This document shows positions 1-8,066 of a stretch of DNA of 64,000 nucleotides, piece by piece. This DNA is from G963665085 sp963665085 (GTDB taxonomy: Bacteria > Bacteroidota > Bacteroidia > Bacteroidales > JAAAOM01), in NCBI GenBank assembly GCA_963665085.2, contig CAXXXS010000001.1:1984001-2048000 (forward strand). Reading direction: 5' to 3'. Each line of letters starts with the position of its first letter. Within the stretch, counting starts at the first letter, position 1. Under the pieces are notes generated by a model that saw nothing but the letters and a program-made list of their open reading frames with translations, was not told the DNA's origin and made no database searches. A program made the position numbers and the translations under genes.

Positions 1-123
1 ACAAATGGTTGGGGAATGAATAATTCGCCTTTTAGAGAAAGAAAATCCGGGTTGAATTGGGGAGGGGGAAACGTAAAAGGTGCAAATGCAGCACGAGGAA
101 CAAGAAAATCTTTTTTTAAGTAA
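1..123 (+). CDS. C-terminal end of an unidentified protein (5' end outside window)
   Basis: The frame is open from base 1 and closes with TAA at 121-123, giving 40 residues that are rich in Gly, Asn and basic amino acids and end in RKSFFK. A strong palindromic terminator starts four bases after the stop, which supports a real gene end. The fragment is too short for me to recognise a family and no function is offered. Confidence 0.5.
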   Translation, partial: TNGWGMNNSPFRERKSGLNWGGGNVKGANAARGTRKSFFK

Positions 124-126
124 AAA

Positions 127-150
127 GGCTTCTAAAAATTTTTAGAAGCC
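127..150. terminator. Bidirectional intrinsic terminator between convergent genes
   Basis: This is a perfect 24-base palindrome (GGCTTCTAAAAA and its complement), with A-rich sequence before it and T-rich sequence after it. It lies between the stop of the first plus-strand gene (123) and the stop of the minus-strand lipoprotein gene (161). It can therefore terminate both convergent transcripts. Confidence 0.85.
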
Positions 151-160
151 TTTTAAATTT

Positions 161-1591
161 TTAAAGACTTGGCATATAAATATCCTCTTTGGTTAAGCCA
201 CATTCTTCAATCATTTTTAGGCAATAATCAAGGGTTTCCAGATCTTTTTCACTTGTATTGTTTGTGCCAAAAGTAAATTTAACGCCTTTTTCTTTTGCTT
301 TCAGTATTATCTTTTTGCTAGGAAGTTTATACCTATGATTTATTTCTAATGCAACATTATTTTCAGCCAATGCATTAACTACTTTTTCAATTCGTTCATC
401 AGTCCATAATTCATCATATTCGTCTTCTATAACAGCAGGAATAAATGTAGAGTTAACATATATATCAATAGGTTCAGTTGATACGATTTTAACAATATAA
501 TTTGTTAACAGTTCCATGAAATCTTGCTTGTCTGATATGTTAACTTCTTCTGGGATCCAGAGGTGGACCCGTTCTCCGTATAAATCATTAAAAGTCATTG
601 CATCGGTAAAAATGTAATCAAAAGTATTTATTGACTCATCCGAAAAGATATCGAGCCATTCCCTGCCTTCAGCCTGCATAGCCTTAAAAATTGGGAGGGA
701 CGCTAAGTTATTTTGGATATAGGTTTGAAGTTTTTCATCATTATTAATATCAAAGTCTAACCCACAATTAATTGCAATTCCATAGTTTATTCCAGTTTCT
801 CTTGATTTTTTCAAGACATCATCCATAGTCAGTGTGCCTTTTAAATGCACATGAAAATCGATAATCGGAAATTCTTGCATATGGAGTTGGGTGATCTTTT
901 TTACATAATCTTCAGGATAAATTTCTCTTTCATCTTCAAATACTGCATCATCTGGAAGTTGTTTAACCATTATGTTTTTGAAGTATACTTCACTTTCAGG
1001 ATTTTGGCATTGAATGGCAAAAGTACCACTGGATAACAACCTGTTTTTATACAAATCTTCGCGATATGCATTTTCAGGTTCAATATAATCTACAACCTGA
1101 ATGTCATTCACCCAAACTTTTATTCGTTTTCCTTTAACTGCAATGTGCATGGTAAACCATTCGTTATCATCAACAAACTTCATATAAAGATTCCTGATAG
1201 CGAATAAGCTCCCGGTTTTACCCCTTTCAATAGTTTTATTGTCTGAATTATAGCTGTTATTTATTTGAACTTCATAACCTTTTTCAGGAAAACCACTGTC
1301 TTGGAATGATGTGTGAAAAAATATTCCGGAATTAGTTCCTTCTGAAGCTTTAACTTCTGCTTTGAGTTCAAAATTTTTAAAATCAGCATTGTTTAACTTA
1401 CCATTATAAAATAAGTGTGACCGTTCACCTTTACAGATAAGGGTGTTGTCTTCAACCCGAAAAGAATTTTCATGTTCACTGGATTTCCAGTCATCAAGAT
1501 TTTTTCCGTTGAATATGGAAACCCATTCACTTTGAGGTTGATTACATGAGATTAAAAAAACAAGAAATAAGGGTAATAAGAGTTTTTTCAT
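161..1591 (-). CDS. Lipoprotein with DUF1080 lectin-like domain fused to a PHP/amidohydrolase-like domain
   Basis: The 476-residue protein starts with a lipoprotein signal peptide whose lipobox ends LISC (Cys16), so it is probably membrane-anchored. Residues about 22-212 match DUF1080 (3-keto-disaccharide hydrolase / concanavalin-like fold), with the opening FNGKNLDDW and the motif SGIFFHTSF. From about 240 to the end is a second domain opening IIDFHVHLKG, an HxH metal-binding motif typical of PHP and amidohydrolase enzymes, followed by EINHRYKLPS and TFGTNNTSEKDL. This suggests a sugar- or phosphoester-directed surface hydrolase, but the substrate cannot be read from sequence. The gene stands alone, convergent with the gene at the window edge. 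The two-domain arrangement is less common than DUF1080 alone. Confidence 0.75.
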   Translation of the reverse strand: MKKLLLPLFLVFLISCNQPQSEWVSIFNGKNLDDWKSSEHENSFRVEDNTLICKGERSHLFYNGKLNNADFKNFELKAEVKASEGTNSGIFFHTSFQDSGFPEKGYEVQINNSYNSDNKTIERGKTGSLFAIRNLYMKFVDDNEWFTMHIAVKGKRIKVWVNDIQVVDYIEPENAYREDLYKNRLLSSGTFAIQCQNPESEVYFKNIMVKQLPDDAVFEDEREIYPEDYVKKITQLHMQEFPIIDFHVHLKGTLTMDDVLKKSRETGINYGIAINCGLDFDINNDEKLQTYIQNNLASLPIFKAMQAEGREWLDIFSDESINTFDYIFTDAMTFNDLYGERVHLWIPEEVNISDKQDFMELLTNYIVKIVSTEPIDIYVNSTFIPAVIEDEYDELWTDERIEKVVNALAENNVALEINHRYKLPSKKIILKAKEKGVKFTFGTNNTSEKDLETLDYCLKMIEECGLTKEDIYMPSL

Positions 1592-1795
1592 GATTAGTTA
1601 TTGTTAGTAAAATTTGCGACAATTTATATCATAAAATTGAATTTTTAAAGAATACAGCAAGTATTTTCATAATACTTAATTATTCTTCTTTAGATGTTTA
1701 TCGATAAAAAAAAGAATGGGAATCAGAGAGGACTTTAAATATGTTATTATTCATCATTTTTTTTTATCTTTAATAATATAAATCAGGTAGATAGT

Positions 1796-4333
1796 ATGAG
1801 AAAGATTAAGTATTTATTGAGGATTACATTAGTTATTGGTCTCGTTATGTTCAATCTAATGCCTATTCATGCTGATATGTCAGTTATAGGATTATATCAG
1901 GATGATGAGAAAGCCAAACAGGCGGAATATGAAAAATTAATTCAAAATGGGGATCGCTTATTTAAAGCCAAGGAATTAAAAAAAGCTCTTGAAGCCTACC
2001 AAAAAGCTTCTGAATTAATGCCTTATGAGGAATATCCGAGAAATCAGATGCAGGTTATCGAAACAACATTAAGCCTGCAAGTAATTGAAGAAGAAAAAAG
2101 AAAAGAGGAGGAAGCCAAAAAAGCAGCAGAAGCAGCAGAGAAAAAACAAGCGGAACAACAGACAGAAGTGGTTGAAGAACCAGTAGCAGAGAAAGAAATC
2201 CCGCAGGCTGAAACAGAAAAAGTAACTATAGAATCGATATTGGCCCAATTTCAGGATAGGTTAGCTCAATTGGATGATAAAGAGGATAGGTTAGAGAAGG
2301 CCTTATTATTTACTGAAATAGCTGATAAATTAAGAGAAGCCGGGTTTCATGCAAAGGCGCTAGAGTATTTGCAAAAATCTTTAATGGTAGAGGATGAAAC
2401 AGAAACAGGAACAAAAGCAGCTGCGACAATTTACGATGGTATGGCCGAAGTTTATTTAGATTCAGGAGCTGTAGACGAAGGAATTAAGGTACTCGAAAAA
2501 GCGATTGAATTAAAAACAGAATTAGGTGATAAAAAAGGTGTTTCAGAGAACTTGTCCAAAATAGGGAATGCGTATGAAAATACGTACAATTATGATAATG
2601 CTATTGAATACTACGAACGTTCGGCTAAAACAAAAACAGATATTGACGATAAGGAAGGCCTTTCGGAAGTGATGGGAAATATGGGGAATATCTATTACAA
2701 ACAAAAAATTCTGGAGAAATCAATTGAGTCCTATGAGCAATCAGCTGCTTTGCAAGAAGAAATCGGAGATAACCAGAAATTACAAACAACATATAACAAA
2801 TTGGGGGTTTCATATTATGAATTAGGTAATTTCGATGAAGCAGAAAAGTATTATAACCAAGCTTTGACAGCAAACGAAAGTACCGGGGATAAAAAAGAAG
2901 CTTCCTCTGTTCTGAACAATTTAGGTAATTTAAATTATTCTCAGAGTAAATTTAAAAAATCGGTTGACTTTTACGAGAAGTCAATCTCAATGAAAGAAGA
3001 ACTAGATGATAAAGCAGGTTTAGGATTAGCCTATTACAACATGGCGAATTCTTACAGGCAAATGGGCGATAGTAAGAAAGCAATTGATTATTTTGAAAAA
3101 AGTAGGGAACAGGCTGTTGAACAAAAACAAGATGAGTTGATTGGACGCAACGTAACAGTCCTGGCAGAACTTTATTCAAAGGAAAAACAAGAATCTAAAG
3201 CCGCAGAATATAGTAAATTGGCAGAGAATTATTCAAATATGGGTTTTGATGTCGATGATCAGCTTTCAGAAAGCGATTTAACTTCTCTAGCTGGTTCGGA
3301 TGAGGATCTAATAAGCATATTAAAAGAAGAAGTCCTTTTACAAAAGCGAAGAGCCGAGATAGAAGCAGAACAACGCGCAAAGGAAAATAAAATAAATAGT
3401 TTAAAGCTTCAGAATCAAACCGAACAAATAAAGCGTCAACGAATCTTGTTAAGTTTGGTGGCGGTTGTTGCTATTGTGGTTTTGATAGCGGTCATTCTGC
3501 TTAATATTCAAATAAAACAAAAGAAGAAAGCAAATAAAAAGCTGGTTGAACAAAATGAATTAATATCAAATCAACAAAAATTAATAACCGATAATATTAA
3601 ATCGGCCAGTGTAATCCAAAGAGCAGTTATGCCTCCAGATAGTTTTGTCCAAAAAGAACTTCCGGAGCATTTTATACTAAACATGCCAAAAGATATTGTT
3701 AGTGGGGATTTTTATTGGATGGAGAAAAGGGGAGAAGATCTATTTGTTGCTGTTGCCGATTGTACCGGACATGGAGTTCAGGGCGCAATTGTAACAATGT
3801 TAGGTATCTCAACACTTAATGAAATTGTTAATAAAAATATTGATCAGCAACCAAGTACAATCCTTCAACAACTTAAAGAAAAAGTAACATCAACATTACA
3901 TGCAGAAGGTGACGATGTGCAAAGACGAGAAGGAATGGATATGTCACTCATAAAAATTAATGAGAGTAGGACTAAACTCGAATTCTCTGGGGCAAAGAAT
4001 CCATTATACATTGTTAGAAATAACGAAGTAATAGTATATAAAGCAGATCGTTCCCCGATAGGATATCATACCAAAGATGTAAAATTTACAACAACAACTG
4101 TTGATATCGAAAAAGGGGATTCTTTATATATGTTTTCTGATGGTTATGCCGATCAGCTTGGGGGTAAAGAATTGAAGAAGTTTCTTGCAAAACGGTTCCA
4201 GGATGTTCTAATTGAAGCGAATAACCTTTCAATGGGAGAAAGGAAAGAAAAATTAGTAGAACGATTTGATAAATGGAGAGGAGAATATCCACAGGTGGAT
4301 GATATTATGGTAATGGGAATTAAAATAACTTAA
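1796..4333 (+). CDS. TPR-repeat sensor with transmembrane helix and SpoIIE-type PP2C phosphatase domain
   Basis: The 845-residue protein has an N-terminal signal/anchor segment, a charged Lys/Glu-rich stretch near residues 95-145, and about seven tetratricopeptide repeats over residues 165-470 (for example YDNAIEYYERS and FDEAEKYYNQAL). A coiled coil and one transmembrane helix follow (about 548-570), then a cytoplasmic SpoIIE phosphatase domain from about 605. The phosphatase motifs GDFYW, VADCTGHGVQGA and MFSDGYADQLGG are intact, including metal-binding Asp residues. Relatives act on anti-sigma or anti-anti-sigma proteins, with periplasmic TPRs as the likely sensing module; no partner gene is nearby. 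A terminator follows. Upstream, TATCTTTA resembles a weak -7 box. Confidence 0.85.
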   Translation: MRKIKYLLRITLVIGLVMFNLMPIHADMSVIGLYQDDEKAKQAEYEKLIQNGDRLFKAKELKKALEAYQKASELMPYEEYPRNQMQVIETTLSLQVIEEEKRKEEEAKKAAEAAEKKQAEQQTEVVEEPVAEKEIPQAETEKVTIESILAQFQDRLAQLDDKEDRLEKALLFTEIADKLREAGFHAKALEYLQKSLMVEDETETGTKAAATIYDGMAEVYLDSGAVDEGIKVLEKAIELKTELGDKKGVSENLSKIGNAYENTYNYDNAIEYYERSAKTKTDIDDKEGLSEVMGNMGNIYYKQKILEKSIESYEQSAALQEEIGDNQKLQTTYNKLGVSYYELGNFDEAEKYYNQALTANESTGDKKEASSVLNNLGNLNYSQSKFKKSVDFYEKSISMKEELDDKAGLGLAYYNMANSYRQMGDSKKAIDYFEKSREQAVEQKQDELIGRNVTVLAELYSKEKQESKAAEYSKLAENYSNMGFDVDDQLSESDLTSLAGSDEDLISILKEEVLLQKRRAEIEAEQRAKENKINSLKLQNQTEQIKRQRILLSLVAVVAIVVLIAVILLNIQIKQKKKANKKLVEQNELISNQQKLITDNIKSASVIQRAVMPPDSFVQKELPEHFILNMPKDIVSGDFYWMEKRGEDLFVAVADCTGHGVQGAIVTMLGISTLNEIVNKNIDQQPSTILQQLKEKVTSTLHAEGDDVQRREGMDMSLIKINESRTKLEFSGAKNPLYIVRNNEVIVYKADRSPIGYHTKDVKFTTTTVDIEKGDSLYMFSDGYADQLGGKELKKFLAKRFQDVLIEANNLSMGERKEKLVERFDKWRGEYPQVDDIMVMGIKIT

Positions 4334-4388
4334 AAAGATGTTTTTTAGAATAACATAAAGATGCCTGTTTTATAGCATTTAAGAATAT

Positions 4389-4427
4389 AAAAAGTCTGGC
4401 TGGTGTAAGTACTTGTCAGACTTTTTT
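4389..4427 (+). terminator. Intrinsic terminator after the SpoIIE phosphatase gene
   Basis: The arms AAAAAGTCTG and CAGACTTTTTT are separated by about 17 bases and end in a run of T, about 55 bases after the stop codon at 4333. Confidence 0.75.
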
Positions 4428-4573
4428 ATGAGAATCTATCGAAAAATAAAAAACATATTATTTAGAATATTTTCAATTTTAGTAGTTAGATTTTAGAAAA
4501 ATTTGCATCTTTCTGGGATAAAATTGTATTTTCAACACAAAATCCTGTCATTAACTAACTTTTAGATTTAGAA

Positions 4574-6469
4574 TTGGAAAATCTGGATATAGAAAAGATA
4601 TTAGAGGAATTATCAATTGGGACTGCTGTGATAGATAATTATTTTTCTATTACCCATTCGAATAAAAGTTTCGACAAACTTTTTAATTTTTCGGACGGAC
4701 AAGCTATTGGACAGAATATTTTTGCTTTGTTATATAACTCTACCGAACCGAAAAATAATGGTCCAATAAAGAGTAGTATACAAGAAAAAAAAACACAATC
4801 GAGCGATCTTTTTATTAGTTCCATTAATAAATATATAAAGATAACAGCTATTCCCGAGTTTACAGGCGATGTTGTTGAATCTATAATTATTTATTTAACA
4901 GATATTACTACACAAAAAGAGGAGCAACAAGCATTCCTTGAGGCAAATGAAAAATATCGAAAGTTTATAGAAATATCACCCGATGGTATTGCCCAATATG
5001 ATTTGGATGGAAATGTAACATTTATTTCACCTAAATCACTCGAATTGTTCGGACTTTCTAATGAAGAAGAAGGAATCGGGAAAAATGTATTGGATTATAT
5101 TGCCGAAGAAGAACATAAAAAAGCTAAGGTTGATTTAGCCAATATTGTCGCAGATAAAGGGAGCCACTCTTATCAATACAAAGCCAAAAAAAAGAACGGA
5201 AGTACATTCTATATTGAGATAAACTCCAAAGGGCTGGTTGATAATGATGAGAATCTATATGCTATTTTATCTTTCATTCGGGATGTTTCTGATAAGGTTG
5301 AAGCAGAAAAAGCATTAAAAGAACAAAACAAACAATTAAAAATAGCAAAAGCCAGGGCAGAAGAGAGCGATCGTTTAAAATCTGCATTTCTTGCAAATAT
5401 GAGTCATGAAATCCGAACTCCCATGAATGGGATTATAGGGTTTTCGAATTTATTAAAGAAAGATATTGTTACTGAAGAGCAAAGAAAAAAATATGCTGAA
5501 ATAATTGATAAGCGGAGTAAGGATTTATTGCATCTTATTAATGATATTCTTGATATTTCTAAAATAGAAGCAGGACAAATTGAACTTGAAAAGGCACCAT
5601 TTAACCCCGAACGTTTAATAAATGATTATAAACTTATTTATCAGCATCAATTAAATAATACAGAAAAGAAAATTGAATTCTGTGTCTCAACAGATAATCA
5701 GGTTGGTGATATTTGGGGCGATGAAGGTAGGATTAAGCAGGTACTTACAAATTTGATTGATAATGCTGTAAAATATACAGTAAAAGGAACAGTAGAAACG
5801 GGCTTTCATAAACAAGAGAACTCCGTATTGTTTTATGTAAAAGATACAGGGATTGGGATCCCGAAATCTAAAAGGGATTTAATTTTTGAACGGTTCAGGC
5901 AAGTTGATGAGTCGTTAACAAGAAAATATGGGGGGACAGGACTTGGTTTATCCATATCGAAAAGGCTGGTTAGTTTAATGGGTGGGGAACTTTTTGTGGA
6001 ATCAAGGATTGGAAAAGGATCAGTTTTTAGTTTTACAATCCCCTTTGAGCCTCTCAAAATAAAGGCTGACACTACTACTGAAAATAATAATACTATGGAC
6101 GCGCTACTAAAAAAGAAAATACTTATTGTTGAAGATGATGTTGTAAGCAGGGAATTCTTAAAGGAAATTTTTGAATTGAGCGAGTTGGAATTTGAAGAAA
6201 CAGACTCCGGAAAGAAAGCCGTTGAACTGATAAAGGAGAAAAAATTTGATGTTGTTTTAATGGATATTCAATTACCGGATTTAAATGGACTAGAAGCAAC
6301 AAAAAAGATTAGAAAATTTAATGAGGAAGTTGTAATTATAGCACAAACTGCATATGCCATGGATACAGACAGGATAAAATGTATTGAGGCAGGGTGTAGC
6401 GATTACATTTCAAAACCAATTGATATTGAAATTCTAATGAAAAAGATCAAGAATTTTTTTCCTGATTAA
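4574..6469 (+). CDS. Hybrid sensor histidine kinase: PAS-PAS-HisKA-HATPase-receiver
   Basis: The 631-residue soluble kinase contains two PAS domains (about 8-115 and 125-250), then HisKA with FLANMSHEIRTPMNGIIGF (phospho-acceptor His278). A HATPase_c domain follows (about 380-495, with the N box NLIDNAVKYT, DTGIGIP and GGTGLGLSI). A C-terminal receiver domain begins at KILIVEDD, with Asp564 in VLMDIQLPD as the expected phosphate acceptor. There is no transmembrane segment, so it should sense a cytoplasmic or redox/ligand signal via the PAS domains. The start used is TTG at 4574; no ATG precedes the first PAS domain in frame. The nearest neighbour is the SpoIIE phosphatase gene, but a terminator separates them. 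No separate response regulator is adjacent. Confidence 0.88.
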   Translation: MENLDIEKILEELSIGTAVIDNYFSITHSNKSFDKLFNFSDGQAIGQNIFALLYNSTEPKNNGPIKSSIQEKKTQSSDLFISSINKYIKITAIPEFTGDVVESIIIYLTDITTQKEEQQAFLEANEKYRKFIEISPDGIAQYDLDGNVTFISPKSLELFGLSNEEEGIGKNVLDYIAEEEHKKAKVDLANIVADKGSHSYQYKAKKKNGSTFYIEINSKGLVDNDENLYAILSFIRDVSDKVEAEKALKEQNKQLKIAKARAEESDRLKSAFLANMSHEIRTPMNGIIGFSNLLKKDIVTEEQRKKYAEIIDKRSKDLLHLINDILDISKIEAGQIELEKAPFNPERLINDYKLIYQHQLNNTEKKIEFCVSTDNQVGDIWGDEGRIKQVLTNLIDNAVKYTVKGTVETGFHKQENSVLFYVKDTGIGIPKSKRDLIFERFRQVDESLTRKYGGTGLGLSISKRLVSLMGGELFVESRIGKGSVFSFTIPFEPLKIKADTTTENNNTMDALLKKKILIVEDDVVSREFLKEIFELSELEFEETDSGKKAVELIKEKKFDVVLMDIQLPDLNGLEATKKIRKFNEEVVIIAQTAYAMDTDRIKCIEAGCSDYISKPIDIEILMKKIKNFFPD

Positions 6470-6493
6470 AATTTATTGAGCGAACGGACTATT

Positions 6494-7882
6494 TTATCTA
6501 TACAGATGGAAGAAACCATGTTTTTCATATTTTACAGTCTTGTCGGCGTTGTCTTCCTGTTTATCCCATCCGCGCGCGCGCAAAACATAATAATAAACAC
6601 CTTCAGGGGCTTGTCGGTTTGAGTCTTTGAAGTTCCCATCCCAACCTTCCCAGTCGCGGATATCATCTCCATCAAATTTATGTACCAATCGCCCCCATCG
6701 GTTAAAAATCCATAATTCAAAATCTCTTATGGAGACATCGTAAATGCGCCATACATCGTTTATGTCATCATTATTTGGAGAGAAAAAATTGGCAATAATT
6801 ATATCAGAGTTTTCCAATGTTATCTCAATAGAATCTGAACTTGTACAGTTTGCTTCTTCACTGTATGTTGTTAGTACAATGGTATATGGGTTTAAATCAT
6901 TCGCAGGATCTATGTAATAAAAAGTATGTTCAATAGAATCAGCCTCGTAGTAGGTCGTATCACTTCCCCTGTCCCCAAAGTTCCAGACATATTTATAAGC
7001 ATTTTCAGATTGTTTTGGGCTAAATAGAATTGTTAACGGAGCTGATTCTTTTTCGTTATCACTATAATAATCGTCTCCATTATCAAAATATATCCATTGA
7101 GGGATTGTGTCAATAGTTGCTTTTGTATGAATGGTTTCATAAAAAACAGTGTCGTATTTTTTAATTCCATATTTATCGGTTACCTCCAGGAAGTAATACG
7201 TATCTTCAGTTGGCGGCTCATAGGTCCTTGCACGGATTTCGTCCAGGGTAATACCACTTTTTCTTGATGGGAGGGATTCCCAGTCATCTGGCGTAGGATC
7301 TGAATTCCAGTCGTAATCATAAGAAGTAACAATAACGTGTTGTTTTCCTGAAGCTTCGTCATAATAATAGAAAGTGTCAAGTTCTACATCAGCTTTAATC
7401 TCAACATATTCACACGTATATCTTGATGGTAATAGCTGTCCTTCAGAATCTTTGTGTGTAATTCCAAAATTGTTATTGGCAAAATTATTGGTAAATACCC
7501 ACGCATAGGCAGTATCTTTTTCTGTTCCACTTGAATAAATCAACGAATATCCCCCTTCTGCTAAATTGCTGATTGAGGAATAATTCACATCAGCATCTGT
7601 TTTAATTAATTGCTGAAAATTGAATTTTAATTCATTATCATCAAATTTATACCAGGAAAAATCTCCGGTGGCAACACTGTCTGGCGAATAAGCTTCTAAA
7701 AAACCAATATTTAAATTAGTGCTGTTCTCTGTTACGTTAAAGACAAAAATGGAATCCTTACGTTTTAATGTGGTATATTCAGTAACTTCAATATAGTCGG
7801 AAGTTGAAGAGAAAATTTGTCCAAAACCACTTATTTCTGCGGCAAACAGTAATATTATTAAAAAAGTAAAAAAGTTTTTCAT
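6494..7882 (-). CDS. Secreted protein with PKD-like region and type B T9SS C-terminal sorting domain
   Basis: The 462-residue protein has an N-terminal signal peptide (MKNFFTFLIILLFAAEISG). The middle is a beta-rich, Asp/Tyr-rich region with a PKD-like module around residues 275-355, including KYVWNFGDRGSDTTY. The last 90 or so residues are a gliding-motility-associated C-terminal domain: FFSPNNDDINDVWRI, ELWIFNRWGRLVHKF, WDGNF and PEGVYYYVLRA. That domain directs type IX secretion, and PorQ is encoded in the same window. The passenger has no recognisable enzyme domain, so an adhesin or surface-structural role is the most that can be inferred. It is convergent with the hybrid kinase gene, 24 bases away. 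Confidence 0.88.
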   Translation of the reverse strand: MKNFFTFLIILLFAAEISGFGQIFSSTSDYIEVTEYTTLKRKDSIFVFNVTENSTNLNIGFLEAYSPDSVATGDFSWYKFDDNELKFNFQQLIKTDADVNYSSISNLAEGGYSLIYSSGTEKDTAYAWVFTNNFANNNFGITHKDSEGQLLPSRYTCEYVEIKADVELDTFYYYDEASGKQHVIVTSYDYDWNSDPTPDDWESLPSRKSGITLDEIRARTYEPPTEDTYYFLEVTDKYGIKKYDTVFYETIHTKATIDTIPQWIYFDNGDDYYSDNEKESAPLTILFSPKQSENAYKYVWNFGDRGSDTTYYEADSIEHTFYYIDPANDLNPYTIVLTTYSEEANCTSSDSIEITLENSDIIIANFFSPNNDDINDVWRIYDVSIRDFELWIFNRWGRLVHKFDGDDIRDWEGWDGNFKDSNRQAPEGVYYYVLRARGWDKQEDNADKTVKYEKHGFFHLYR

Positions 7883-8038
7883 AAATGTTTTTCTAACCCA
7901 AATTACAAACTAACAAATTTAACATTTATTATATCAGAAAAATTTTGCTATACAATGATATAAAAAACATTGTATTCTGTTTGGATAACATGTTAAAAAA
8001 TAAAGATTGTTTAACGTAAAAAAGATAGAGTCAAACTT

Positions 8039-8046
8039 TAACTTTG
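8039..8046 (+). promoter_or_regulatory. Predicted Bacteroidota -7 promoter element for uvrD/pcrA
   Basis: TAACTTTG is a perfect match to the Bacteroidota -7 consensus TAnnTTTG and lies 20 bases before the GTG start at 8067. The -33 TTTG box is only weakly represented (TTGT around 8008). Confidence 0.5.
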
Positions 8047-8066
8047 GAAATTTTAATTGAGATATT

